The translations under genes were made by a program, and so were the position numbers. From positions 1-60,127 of the forward strand of contig JAFLTR010000008.1 in the NCBI GenBank assembly GCA_022509205.1: 60,127 nt of DNA, written 5' to 3'. The notes under the pieces were generated by a model. The model did not search any database, was not told where the DNA came from, and saw only the letters and a list, made by a program, of their open reading frames with translations. Of this stretch, positions 24,808 through 34,136 are shown piece by piece; position 1 is the first letter of the stretch; each line of letters opens with the position of its first letter. This DNA comes from Muribaculaceae bacterium (GTDB lineage: Bacteria > Bacteroidota > Bacteroidia > Bacteroidales > Muribaculaceae).

Positions 24808-25548
24808 ATGTATACGTTGACAATCGACATAGGCAACTCATCTACCAAAGCTGAATTTTGGAAGGACGGGGATTGCAAGAATCGAATCACGTATGATAAT
24901 TTTTTATCTGAGAATTTTCTCCCGTTAATAAAAAATTTTGGTGCAGAAGCTGTGGTCATTTCATCTGTAAATTCTTCAGCTTCAGAACAAATAAAAGAGT
25001 TTCAGCATACAGCCACTTGCAAAGTAATCTTGTTTACCGATGAGGAAATACGCAAGTTCTACGACCACAGCCATTATAAGACTCCGATCGGACCGGACCG
25101 ATTCGCGGCATATCTCGGTGCAGAAAGTCTTTATCCCGAGAAATCAAAAATGATTGTGGATATTGGCACTGCTATGACTATAGATGTGGCTGATGACAAG
25201 GGTATCTATAGAGGCGGGAATATTTCCTTAGGATTATATTCCAGAATCAAGGCTCTGGAGAAGTCGACAAGTCTTTTGCCACTCGTAGAGGATATTACCA
25301 CCCAAGCTAAATTTGGCAATGACACTCGCTCTGCCATTGCCTTAGGAGCCAAATATGGAGTCATAGGTGAAATCCTGTTGTCCCAAAAACTGCTTAAGCA
25401 AGTTTTCGGGGGTGATTTAACAATACTGACAGGCGGGGACGCTCCATTAGTGTATGAGTCTCTCAAAACCGATCATAATGTAATTAAAGACCTCCATCTT
25501 GTAGGAAGGGGATTAAATTATCACTATCTGACACATTACAATGATTGA
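24808..25548 (+). CDS. coaX: Type III pantothenate kinase
   Basis: A 246-residue enzyme of the ASKHA superfamily. It has the N-terminal phosphate-binding loop TIDIGNSSTKAEFW (5-18), the pantothenate signature TPIGPDRFAAYLGA (about 92-105) and IVDIGTAMTIDVADDKG (about 115-131) with the catalytic Asp. It carries out the first step of coenzyme A synthesis and, unlike type I, is not inhibited by CoA. It overlaps by 8 bases a possible extended start of the following gene. Confidence 0.93.
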   Translation: MYTLTIDIGNSSTKAEFWKDGDCKNRITYDNFLSENFLPLIKNFGAEAVVISSVNSSASEQIKEFQHTATCKVILFTDEEIRKFYDHSHYKTPIGPDRFAAYLGAESLYPEKSKMIVDIGTAMTIDVADDKGIYRGGNISLGLYSRIKALEKSTSLLPLVEDITTQAKFGNDTRSAIALGAKYGVIGEILLSQKLLKQVFGGDLTILTGGDAPLVYESLKTDHNVIKDLHLVGRGLNYHYLTHYND

Positions 25549-25576
25549 GGGAGGAAAAAAGATTGATATAAAGATG

Positions 25577-26875
25577 ATGAAAAAACTTATAATAATAATT
25601 CTTGTCATATTAGGACTCTCACCTGCCCTACTTGCGCAAAACAATCGGCAATACTCAATGTATGGCTACGGATTGTTGAGCGATAGGGCCACATCGATGC
25701 AACGCCAGATGGGATCTATCGGCTACGCGATGCATTCGGGACGTCAGATCAATGTAATGAATCCGGCAAGTTATGCCGCCATCGACTCACTGACCTTCCT
25801 CTTTGATATGGGAGCAGACATGACCATATTATGGCAGCAACAGGATGACCTCAAGGAACATTCCTTCGGTGGCGGTCTCGACTACATCACCATGCAGTTT
25901 CCGATCTGGAAATATCTTGGCGCCTCTATCGGCCTTGTGCCCTATTCCTATGTAGGATATGCTTTCGGTTCAGAAATAGATCATGGTGCGATGACTAATC
26001 AAGGTGAGGGAGGTATAAATCAGGCATATTTCGGTTTGGCCGGAACCTATGGAGGCTTCTCCCTCGGTGTAAACGTGTCCTATGATTTCGGAAACATCAT
26101 CAACGATGTTTTTTCCGCACCTACGAATTCGGGGCAAACTCTGTTTGAACATGTCATGCAGATCCGTGACTGGGGTATTGTTTTAGGAGCACAATACACT
26201 ACAAAAGTATCAAGGACGGAACGTCTGAACCTTGGACTAACTTTCTCGCCCAAGAAATCGATACGCGGCCAGACATGGGCTACTCTACAGGAGACAACCC
26301 GCGACAGCAAGGCTGATACTATTGCGTTTATGAAGATGAAAGGGAATTATTTTACCCCCATGAGTATAGGAGCCGGCATTGGTTGGGTGCATGAACACGC
26401 TTCGAGATGGATGGTAGAAGCAGATTTCACATATCAGCAATGGTCGAAAGCGAAATATTCACCGCTTTATGCCACAAATAGTGACAAAGCCCAACAGACA
26501 GCCGACAAAATGGGATATTCATCATCGGATAATATGGTGTTTCAGGGAATGGATTTCAACGACAGAACCCGTTTTGCCGTAGGTGGTGAATTCGTCCCGA
26601 GACTCCGAGGAAATTATTTCCAAAGGATGGCCTATCGTTTAGGAGCCTACTATAGCAATGACTATCTTAATATCCAGGGCAATAAGCTCAGGGAATATGG
26701 GGTTACCTGTGGTTTCGGATTTCACACTCCGGAGGGGAAGACAATGATTAATCTCGGGTTTGAATGGAAACACCGGAAAGCCACACCCCACGCCCTTATA
26801 ACTGAGAATTTCTTCAATATCACACTGGGTATCAATTTCGATGAACTCTGGTTCTGGCAGCGTAAGATCAGATAA
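25577..26875 (+). CDS. Outer membrane protein of the CoaX-LptC locus
   Basis: A 432-residue protein with a signal peptide (MKKLIIIILVILGLSPALLA). After QYSMYGYGLLSDRATSMQRQ, features such as NVMNPASYAAIDSLTFLFDM recall the OmpP1/FadL or PorV-like barrels, where NPA motifs are typical. Many alternating aromatic strands follow and the protein ends with LWFWQRKIR. The ATG at 25577 is favoured (ATG 25574 and 25541 are in frame) because it gives a normal signal peptide. It overlaps lptC by one base (TAATG). The exact family is uncertain. Confidence 0.7.
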   Translation: MKKLIIIILVILGLSPALLAQNNRQYSMYGYGLLSDRATSMQRQMGSIGYAMHSGRQINVMNPASYAAIDSLTFLFDMGADMTILWQQQDDLKEHSFGGGLDYITMQFPIWKYLGASIGLVPYSYVGYAFGSEIDHGAMTNQGEGGINQAYFGLAGTYGGFSLGVNVSYDFGNIINDVFSAPTNSGQTLFEHVMQIRDWGIVLGAQYTTKVSRTERLNLGLTFSPKKSIRGQTWATLQETTRDSKADTIAFMKMKGNYFTPMSIGAGIGWVHEHASRWMVEADFTYQQWSKAKYSPLYATNSDKAQQTADKMGYSSSDNMVFQGMDFNDRTRFAVGGEFVPRLRGNYFQRMAYRLGAYYSNDYLNIQGNKLREYGVTCGFGFHTPEGKTMINLGFEWKHRKATPHALITENFFNITLGINFDELWFWQRKIR

Positions 26876-27438
26876 TGAGGAAATTTCCATTCACATTGAT
26901 TCTGCTATACCTTGGCTTGGCACTCTTTTTGAGCTGCAGGGAAGAAAAGAAGGTGGACATTTCTCACTCTCTTGACTCCAAGCACATGGCCTCGATGTCA
27001 ACGCGCAACATATCCACTCTTATTTCCGACTCCGGCATAACCCAATATAAGATCATCTCCCCTCTCTGGAATATCTATGATGAGGCAGAAACCCCCTACT
27101 GGCATTTTCCGGAAGGTATTTATCTTCAGAAATTTGACAAGGATTATAATGTGATAGCCACAGTTGCTGCAGATTCTGCAAGGTTTTTCAAGAATGAAAG
27201 ATTATGGAGATTAGAGGGTGAAGTAGAGATGACTAAATATCCTGACGAACTGTTTCTTTCACCAAGAGTGTTCTGGGATCAACGCAAACAACAGTTGTAT
27301 TCCGACACATTCATTCATATCGAAAATGCAACCCATGTGATAGAAGGCACCGGATTTGAATCAGACGAGACTCTGAATAATTATAGAATCCTTCACCCCA
27401 ACGGAATCTTCCCGATAGAGAAACCTAATCACGAATAA
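26875..27438 (+). CDS. lptC: LPS export periplasmic protein LptC
   Basis: A 187-residue lipoprotein-like protein (signal with LFLSC, lipobox Cys about residue 21). The LptC/DUF1239 beta-jellyroll follows: MSTRNISTLISDSGITQYKI (about 42-61), HFPEGIYLQKFDKDYNVIAT, ARFFKNERLWRLEGEVEM, then LFLSPRVFWDQRKQQLYSDT. It receives LPS from the inner membrane LptBFG and passes it towards LptA. It is translationally coupled to the upstream outer membrane protein. Confidence 0.85.
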   Translation: MRKFPFTLILLYLGLALFLSCREEKKVDISHSLDSKHMASMSTRNISTLISDSGITQYKIISPLWNIYDEAETPYWHFPEGIYLQKFDKDYNVIATVAADSARFFKNERLWRLEGEVEMTKYPDELFLSPRVFWDQRKQQLYSDTFIHIENATHVIEGTGFESDETLNNYRILHPNGIFPIEKPNHE

Positions 27439-27450
27439 ACAAGAACTCTC

Positions 27451-28719
27451 ATGACTCTTGCCACAGCTATCGTCATAACCATAATCGCAGTGATGCTTTC
27501 GGCCCTTTTCTCAGGGTCGGAAATCGCATTTGTTCAAAGCGACAAAGTGAGAATGGAAATCGATGCGGCAGGTAAAGGAGTTATAGATAGAATCTTAAGG
27601 CGATTTTCTCACCATGAGGATGTCTTTATCTCTACAATGCTCGTCGGCAACAACATAGTGCTCGTGGTCTATGGCATCACGTTCTCCATCATTCTTCAAC
27701 CGATATTCACACGATGGTTTCATAATGAGGCCCTTATGCTTACCCTAAACACACTTGTATCTACTGGGGTAGTGTTGATCGTGGGGGAATTCATGCCCAA
27801 AACAATTTTCCGGATCAATCCCAACTTCATGATCCGACTTTTTGCGCTTCCCCTATATCTCGTTTACTGGGTGCTTTATCCGGTGTCCATGCTTGTTTCC
27901 GGTATTTCCAAAGGCCTGATGAAACTTTTTGGTATCGGACAAGATCAAGACAGAAAGCAGGGACTAACGATTGAAGAGCTCGACACTTTCCTACAAGACC
28001 AGATCGACAGTATTCCTGATAAAGGGGAAATCGAGAATGAAGTAAAAATATTCAGCAACGCCATTGATTTCAAAGACACCCAGATATCGGATTGTATGAT
28101 TCCAAGAAACGAGATAGTGGGTGTGGCTCTCGAAGATATGAACCGGGAAGAACTAATCCGGAAATTCATTGCCACCGGCCTCTCGAAAATTGTGGTGTAT
28201 GAGGAGGATATCGATGATGTTTTAGGCTACATCCACATATCCGAACTGTTCAATCTGGAGGTGAATCTGAAAGAAAAATTGAAACCAGTAATATTCACTC
28301 CTGAAACGATGCTTGCCAACAAGATGATGCGTCGAATGCTTAATGAGAAAAAGTCGATGGCAATAGTTGTGGATGAATATGGAGGAACAGCCGGACTCGT
28401 TACCCTTGAAGATCTTGTGGAAGAGATTTTCGGTGAAATCGAAGATGAGCACGACCGCAACAAGATCCTTATGAAAGAGATTGGAGAAGGGGTTTATGAA
28501 GTGAGCGGAAGAGCTGAGATTGAGAATGTGAATGAGAAATTCGGGCTTAATCTTGATGAAGATGAAGACTTTCACACAATAGGAGGACTTGTGTTGCATA
28601 ATTCAGGGGAATTGCCACAGGCAGGTTATTCTTTTGAAACAGACGGCTACCGATTCACTGTAGAGAAAATGTCGGCGGCAAGAATAGAACTTGTTAAGAT
28701 TGAAAAATTAGCCCTCTGA
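27451..28719 (+). CDS. CNNM/CorC-HlyC family transporter-like protein
   Basis: A 422-residue protein with an N-terminal DUF21/CNNM membrane domain (about 1-190, four helices, with LSALFSGSEIAFVQSDKVRM), two CBS repeats (about 205-330, SDCMIPRNEIVGVALEDMNR and MAIVVDEYGGTAGLVTLEDL) and a C-terminal CorC_HlyC domain (about 345-420). The family includes Mg2+/Co2+ exporters and in Bacteroidales is often called hemolysin family, without proof of haemolysis. Mg2+ homeostasis is the likely role. It follows lptC by 12 bases. Confidence 0.9.
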   Translation: MTLATAIVITIIAVMLSALFSGSEIAFVQSDKVRMEIDAAGKGVIDRILRRFSHHEDVFISTMLVGNNIVLVVYGITFSIILQPIFTRWFHNEALMLTLNTLVSTGVVLIVGEFMPKTIFRINPNFMIRLFALPLYLVYWVLYPVSMLVSGISKGLMKLFGIGQDQDRKQGLTIEELDTFLQDQIDSIPDKGEIENEVKIFSNAIDFKDTQISDCMIPRNEIVGVALEDMNREELIRKFIATGLSKIVVYEEDIDDVLGYIHISELFNLEVNLKEKLKPVIFTPETMLANKMMRRMLNEKKSMAIVVDEYGGTAGLVTLEDLVEEIFGEIEDEHDRNKILMKEIGEGVYEVSGRAEIENVNEKFGLNLDEDEDFHTIGGLVLHNSGELPQAGYSFETDGYRFTVEKMSAARIELVKIEKLAL

Positions 28720-28747
28720 AACTATTATTTCTTATTAGTTTTTTATT

Positions 28748-28755
28748 TAATTTTG
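28748..28755 (+). promoter_or_regulatory. -7 element of the exonuclease gene
   Basis: TAATTTTG fits TAnnTTTG and lies 49 bases before the ATG at 28805; the -33 region has only ATTT. Confidence 0.4.
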
Positions 28756-28804
28756 TCTTAAAAACCAAAGGCGCATTAAATTCGGCAGAAGACAGGAAAC
28801 GAGT

Positions 28805-29485
28805 ATGACCCCTCAGGAATACAGTAAAGCAATCGTCACAATCAGCAAAGAGAAACTGGCTACTCTTCCGGCTGCGGTTTATACCGGGAAAATAGAACTG
28901 ATTGACAATACTGACAAATTAAATGCCGCTATAGATACCCTTAAAAAATCATCAATCATTGGATTTGACACAGAAACCAGACCCAGTTTCCGTAGAGGGC
29001 TGCAACATAAAGTTTCCCTGATCCAGTTGGCAACACCCGGGCAATGTTTCCTTTTCCGTACAAATTTAATTGGTTTTCCCAAAGAATTGATGGAGATTCT
29101 GGAAAATCCGGACTTGTTGAAAGTGGGTCTTTCCACCCACGACGATTTCCACAATCTTAGGAAAATTGAGGAAAATAAAGATTTTGAACCTCAAGGTTTT
29201 ATTGATCTGCAAGCCTTTGTGAAGAATTTCAAAATAGCCGATAATAGTCTGTCGAGAGTTTATGGCATACTTTTTGGTGAAAGAATATCTAAAGGGCAAC
29301 GGCTCACCAATTGGGAAGCAGCGGAATTGACACAGTCACAACAGGAATATGCCGCCCTTGACGCTTTCGCTTGCATAAATATATATAATTACCTTTCTGA
29401 GGGGAAATTTAACCCAAAGGATTCGGAGTATCTAACCCTTCCACCTGAGCCGGAACCACAAATGGAAGAGACAAATGAAAATTAA
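28805..29485 (+). CDS. 3'-5' exonuclease of the DEDDy (RNase D-like) type
   Basis: A 226-residue protein with all DEDD motifs: Exo I IIGFDTETRPSF (D and E about 57 and 59), Exo II VGLSTHDDFHNLRKI, and Exo III with Tyr and Asp in QQEYAALDAFACINIYNYL. HRDC domains are absent, so it is shorter than RNase D. It could process RNA or DNA 3' ends. The end overlaps the small membrane protein gene by 11 bases. Confidence 0.85.
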   Translation: MTPQEYSKAIVTISKEKLATLPAAVYTGKIELIDNTDKLNAAIDTLKKSSIIGFDTETRPSFRRGLQHKVSLIQLATPGQCFLFRTNLIGFPKELMEILENPDLLKVGLSTHDDFHNLRKIEENKDFEPQGFIDLQAFVKNFKIADNSLSRVYGILFGERISKGQRLTNWEAAELTQSQQEYAALDAFACINIYNYLSEGKFNPKDSEYLTLPPEPEPQMEETNEN

Positions 29486-29684
29486 GAAATATCAGTTTAT
29501 CACTGTTTTACTGGCATTATATGCCATTTTCATGACACTTTATTTCGGGCTTGATTTGCTTAAGTCCGGGCAGGTGCTACGTTTTTGGTTGACACTTGGG
29601 TGCGAAACTGTCGTGATAATTCTTGCCTTTTTTGCCCTCCGCCGAAGAGACAGGCTGCGTAAGGAAAGAATAGAGGGATATTAA
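29475..29684 (+). CDS. Small two-helix membrane protein
   Basis: A 69-residue protein with two hydrophobic segments (about 8-27 and 37-56) and a basic tail (RRRDRLRKERIEGY). No known family is recognised. The 11-base overlap with the exonuclease gene suggests translational coupling. The stop at 29684 lies next to the convergent TolC-type gene. Confidence 0.6.
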   Translation: MKIKKYQFITVLLALYAIFMTLYFGLDLLKSGQVLRFWLTLGCETVVIILAFFALRRRDRLRKERIEGY

Positions 29685-29686
29685 TA

Positions 29687-30991
29687 TCATTTGAGTTGGC
29701 CGACGCTTCTTAGATAATCAATTTCATTGATTTTCAATTGGGTCTTGGCTTCAATTAAATTTGAATAAGAAGATTGCCATTGCGACTGGGCTTCAAGCAG
29801 GTCAGTGAGGGTCATCAGGCCTGACTCATATTGCTCTTTCATCATTTTAAGATTCATTTCTGCCTCTGAAAAAGCTTTTTCAGCACTATCGATAAGAATG
29901 AAACCATCCATATAGTTACTATATGCCTGTTTGGCTTGTAGAGCCATCAATTTTTTGTTTTGCTCCAATTCCAGTTCGGCATTTTCAAGCTCAACTTTTG
30001 CTTTCCTGACTTTTCGGAAGCCTTCGCCCCAATGGAAAATCGGCACAGACAAAGAAACGGCACCTACGAAACCCTTATAACTGACAGACTGAGTATATGG
30101 AAAAATTGTACCGTTGTCGAGCATCATATAGTTTTTCATTTTCAGATTTCCGAAAGCGTTCCACCCCAACTGAAGTCCCAGAGAAGGGAGGAAATCGGAT
30201 CTCACCATAGATATCTCATACTTTTTTGCTTCCACATTCATCATGGATAGATGAAGCTCCGGTCTTGATTCTATACCCGAGAAGACCAAATTATTTTCCG
30301 GGGCAAGTTCTATCTTGTCAAGTGGGATTATTGTTTCCTCTTCGTCTACACCAATTATCCGGCAAAGGGATAGCCTGCATAATTCCTCCCCCGACTTTGC
30401 CTGATGAAGGTTATACTGCAATTCCGACATCTTTGTCTCCACCCTTGAAACACTCAGACGCGTTGTCAATCCCAGTTCATAAGCAGAACGAGTGTAACTC
30501 AAAATTGAATCCAGCTGAATGATGTAAGCGTCGAGCATTTCTATTTTCGATCGAATTGCTATATACATCCAATAACTTTTTTCAGCATTAGCGATAACAT
30601 CCATCGTAGTGGCTTCAAGCTGCTCCTTAGCCACATCTTTCCCCAAGCGAGCCAACTTATTGGCGGTGTAAATTTTCCCTCCGGCATAAATCGGTTGCAC
30701 CAAAGAGAATCCGGCCAGATATACACCCCGCATCTGCAACTCCATGGCATCCCCCATTTTTGAATCGGGAGTCATATAAAGACCTGAGGCACTTCCATCA
30801 ATTTTAGGCAGATAAGCAGTTGTTGCGATTTTCTTATCGAGGTCGGATTGAGTAATCCTATTTTTCGCAATTCTTATTAATTCATCACTTTGCAACGCCA
30901 TGTTTTTGCAATCCTCTAAGGAAAGTTCTAGCGCTTTCATATTCAAGGAGAACAAAATTGAGACTATTATAATCAATATCCTGTTATTCAT
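29687..30991 (-). CDS. TolC-family outer membrane efflux protein (RND system 1)
   Basis: A 434-residue protein with signal peptide (MNNRILIIIVSILFSLNMKA), then two OEP repeats built of long coiled-coil helices (YSNYMDGFILIDSAEKAFSE, LEAQSQWQSSYSNLIEAKTQ). It is a trimeric outer membrane channel for the adjacent RND pump. The ATG at 30991 overlaps the permease stop by ATGA; a longer frame from TTG 31057 is rejected. There is no lipobox, unlike the channel of the second system. Confidence 0.88.
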   Translation of the reverse strand: MNNRILIIIVSILFSLNMKALELSLEDCKNMALQSDELIRIAKNRITQSDLDKKIATTAYLPKIDGSASGLYMTPDSKMGDAMELQMRGVYLAGFSLVQPIYAGGKIYTANKLARLGKDVAKEQLEATTMDVIANAEKSYWMYIAIRSKIEMLDAYIIQLDSILSYTRSAYELGLTTRLSVSRVETKMSELQYNLHQAKSGEELCRLSLCRIIGVDEEETIIPLDKIELAPENNLVFSGIESRPELHLSMMNVEAKKYEISMVRSDFLPSLGLQLGWNAFGNLKMKNYMMLDNGTIFPYTQSVSYKGFVGAVSLSVPIFHWGEGFRKVRKAKVELENAELELEQNKKLMALQAKQAYSNYMDGFILIDSAEKAFSEAEMNLKMMKEQYESGLMTLTDLLEAQSQWQSSYSNLIEAKTQLKINEIDYLRSVGQLK

Positions 30992-33900
30992 TTTGCCATA
31001 GGTTTTACGGAAAAGAAAATAGAATAAATCACGGGGAGGAATAAAAGAGTGACACAAGTCCCTATGAGCAATCCTCCTATTACAGTGACAGCAAGCGGAC
31101 CATACATAGGATCGCCAACAAGTGGTATCATTCCGGCTACAGTAGTCAGAGAAGCCAACAAAACCGGTCTCACCCTCGAAACAGTCGCATTCACTATTGC
31201 CGGATATAATTCCATCCGCTGGGCACCATTGAGTGCATTTATTTCATCTACAAGTACAATTGCATTCTTTATTATCATGCCCATAAGTCCCATCACTCCG
31301 AGAATCGCAAGAAAAGTAAACGGAGTGTTTGTAAGAATAAGAGCCGGAACTATGCCACACAAGACAAATGGGAAACAGAGAAGAATTACAGCCAGTTTTT
31401 TCCAGTTGTTGAATAGAAGCAAGAGCACCACAATCAGGATAACAATCATTACAGGAAGATTTTGAAAAACCTTGCCCATGGCTTCATCAGCTGTTTCACT
31501 TTCACCTACAAACCTCATTTTATAACCTTTCGGCAGCCGTATCTTCTCAATCTGAGGCTTCACTGACTTCAACAATTTATCAGGAGTGGCGTCAGGATTA
31601 TAGGGATCGGGATCACATTCTGCCTGGATGCTCTTCTGTCCGTTGTAACGGGTCATAAGGCTTTCCTGCCAGATTGAAGAAATACTGTCGATGCAATTGG
31701 CAAGAGTTGTTGAGACAAACATATTTTTCTTAACCTCCTCCATGTCCTTGGAACCCCTCATGATTGCCGATATATCATTTTCCGAGATATTTACGTTAGC
31801 CGTTGTCCAGACCGGAATATTGGCAAGATCCTTTACTCTCGTCCCGTCATCATTCCTTATCACCACATTAATCGGGATCAGATTGTCGTTTTGACTCACA
31901 ACCCCCACCGTGTAGCCATCCGTCGCTGCTTGTAAGGCATTTCCTACATCAGCACGGTTCACCCCTGCTCTGGCAGCTGATTGAGCCGAATAGGCCACCG
32001 AAAGTTGCCGCATCGGAGCCTCCCAACTGTTTTGCACCGTATAAGGGTCGACATAAGGGGAATTCCTCATTATGTTTTCAGCCTCTCTTGCCAGATCTCT
32101 CAACACATTGGGATCGGGTCCTGTGAATTCCACCTCTACCAGATGGGAAGATGAGACTGAGAAATTATATTTTCTTGATCTTACGTAAGCTTCAGGGGCA
32201 ATTTCCCTTAACTTTCGCGTGAGATCCTTAGACAACTTTTTGACGGCATGGAAATCCGTACATTCTACAATAAATTCGGCATAATTGTCTCCTCCTTCCG
32301 GTATAGGTCTAACAAGACAATATCGTCCAGGGGCCCCTCCCATACTGATTGCAACATTCTTTACATCCTTTTCCTTCATAATGGAATCGGAGAGCTCAAA
32401 CATTCTGCCTCTGACTGTCTCCGGATTGCTTCCAGCAGGATAATAACATTCCACCACAAATTGGTCGTAGTTGAAATCAGGGAAGAAAACATTCCTTACC
32501 AATAAAATTGCACCACCTGCACCGGCTAAAAGAAAAACTGAGAAAGAAACAGTGAGCCATTTATGAGCAATCAGAAATTCAACAATTTTCTTCACCCATT
32601 TTTCAAACCTGTTTAATGGAGGCTGAGATTTTATTTCCTCTTCCACATTATCAGGCGATAACCATTGATCCGCACAAACCGGTACTTGAATTATCGCAAG
32701 AATCCAACTTACCATCAGACTCACACAAATAACGAGGAAAAGGTCGCCTGCAAATTCACCCACAGTGCCTGTGGTGAGGTAAATCGGGAGGAAAGTTGCA
32801 GCGGCAATAATCGTAGCTCCTAAAAGAGGCCAGGCAGTCTGTTTCCCGATACGATATAAATAAGTAGATTTCGGGAGACCTCTTGAACGATCTTTCATAA
32901 TACCGTCCATAATTACCACGGCATTATCTACGAGCATTCCCATAGCTATTATGAAAGCTCCCAGAGAAATACGCTGCAAGGTAGTGTCGAGAGCGGAAAG
33001 AATCGGGAAAGAAAGAGACACTGTCAGAACCAAGCCTAAACCTATAATCAATCCGGCTTTCCATCCCATTGCAATCATCAAAACGAAAATCACGATCAAA
33101 ACCGATTCTATCAGATTTATCATAAATGAAGAGATAGCCTCATTGACCTGATCAGGCTGGAAAAATATTTTATCAACAGTCAGACCGACCGGAAGCAAAG
33201 ACAACGTTTCATTTACTTTTTCATCTACTTTAGCTCCCACATCAGGCACAACGGCATCAGCTTCCAAAGCAACAAGCACAGAAAGAGCCGGATTCCCATT
33301 GAGATAAAATCCGCCGGACTCAGGACTCGTTATATGTTTGGAAATAACTGCTATATCTCCCAACCTAACTTTTTTCCCGTCAGGAAGGTTTATAAAAAGA
33401 TCTGCAATCTCTTCAACGGTGGCAGCTCCATCAGTTACATTAATAAAAATTCTGTCATCTCCGCTCAGATCCTTTCCTGCATCTATTGCTTTTGTAGAAG
33501 ATTGAAGAGCCTGAGCTACAAGAAGAGGCAACATACCGTTGTTGCGGATTTGTTCGGGCGTGAAGGAGATGTCTATGACTTCCCTTTGTGTACCCCCGAT
33601 ATTCACCCTTTTAACCCCTTTCAACGACATTATTTCCCTCTTCAAGACCTTAGCATAACTTTCCAGCTCCTGATAATCATACCCCTCACCGCTGAAAGCA
33701 TAAAAAATGCCATAGACATCCATCATATCGTCGATGACAATAGGGGCCATGACACCGGGAGGGAGAAGCATCTCCGTGTCAGACACTTTTCTTCTTACCA
33801 GGTCGAAATGCTGTTCAACTTCTTCCATTGGAGTCTCGAAGTTAAATTCTACACTGATAAGAGCCTGACCCTCCTTAATTGTACTTGAAATCTTCCTTAC

Positions 33901-34131
33901 ATCAGGAAGTGACCTCAATTGCTCCTCAAGAACAGATACAACATCTTTTTCCACTCTTTTTGAATCGGCCCCAGGATACAAAACCACTACCGATACCTGT
34001 TTCACAGTGACTGCCGGGTCTTCAAGCTTAGGCATGGACATATAGGCCATCACTCCTACAGCAATAATTAAAAAGAGTCCCGACCAAAACAGAGTCTTTC
34101 TCTCTATAAAGAATTTCGTAAGTCTGTTCAT
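30988..34131 (-). CDS. RND efflux permease (system 1)
   Basis: A 1047-residue inner membrane pump with 12 transmembrane helices and two large periplasmic loops. It begins MNRLTKFFIERKTLFWSGLF. The TM4 signature reads AMGMLVDNAVVIMDG, so the second of the two relay Asp residues of AcrB (VDDAIVVVEN) is Asn. The TM10 Lys is kept in IIKNAIVLVDEINAL. Substrates are unknown; the VDN form is seen in a subgroup of proton-driven RND proteins, so it does not by itself mean loss of function. It lies between adaptor (5 bases upstream) and channel. Confidence 0.9.
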   Translation of the reverse strand: MNRLTKFFIERKTLFWSGLFLIIAVGVMAYMSMPKLEDPAVTVKQVSVVVLYPGADSKRVEKDVVSVLEEQLRSLPDVRKISSTIKEGQALISVEFNFETPMEEVEQHFDLVRRKVSDTEMLLPPGVMAPIVIDDMMDVYGIFYAFSGEGYDYQELESYAKVLKREIMSLKGVKRVNIGGTQREVIDISFTPEQIRNNGMLPLLVAQALQSSTKAIDAGKDLSGDDRIFINVTDGAATVEEIADLFINLPDGKKVRLGDIAVISKHITSPESGGFYLNGNPALSVLVALEADAVVPDVGAKVDEKVNETLSLLPVGLTVDKIFFQPDQVNEAISSFMINLIESVLIVIFVLMIAMGWKAGLIIGLGLVLTVSLSFPILSALDTTLQRISLGAFIIAMGMLVDNAVVIMDGIMKDRSRGLPKSTYLYRIGKQTAWPLLGATIIAAATFLPIYLTTGTVGEFAGDLFLVICVSLMVSWILAIIQVPVCADQWLSPDNVEEEIKSQPPLNRFEKWVKKIVEFLIAHKWLTVSFSVFLLAGAGGAILLVRNVFFPDFNYDQFVVECYYPAGSNPETVRGRMFELSDSIMKEKDVKNVAISMGGAPGRYCLVRPIPEGGDNYAEFIVECTDFHAVKKLSKDLTRKLREIAPEAYVRSRKYNFSVSSSHLVEVEFTGPDPNVLRDLAREAENIMRNSPYVDPYTVQNSWEAPMRQLSVAYSAQSAARAGVNRADVGNALQAATDGYTVGVVSQNDNLIPINVVIRNDDGTRVKDLANIPVWTTANVNISENDISAIMRGSKDMEEVKKNMFVSTTLANCIDSISSIWQESLMTRYNGQKSIQAECDPDPYNPDATPDKLLKSVKPQIEKIRLPKGYKMRFVGESETADEAMGKVFQNLPVMIVILIVVLLLLFNNWKKLAVILLCFPFVLCGIVPALILTNTPFTFLAILGVMGLMGMIIKNAIVLVDEINALNGAQRMELYPAIVNATVSRVRPVLLASLTTVAGMIPLVGDPMYGPLAVTVIGGLLIGTCVTLLFLPVIYSIFFSVKPMAK

Positions 34132-34136
34132 CGCCG

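Noticed and set aside
29687..31057. Longer TolC-type protein starting at 31057
   Set aside because: It starts with TTG inside the permease gene; the ATG at 30991 gives a signal peptide.
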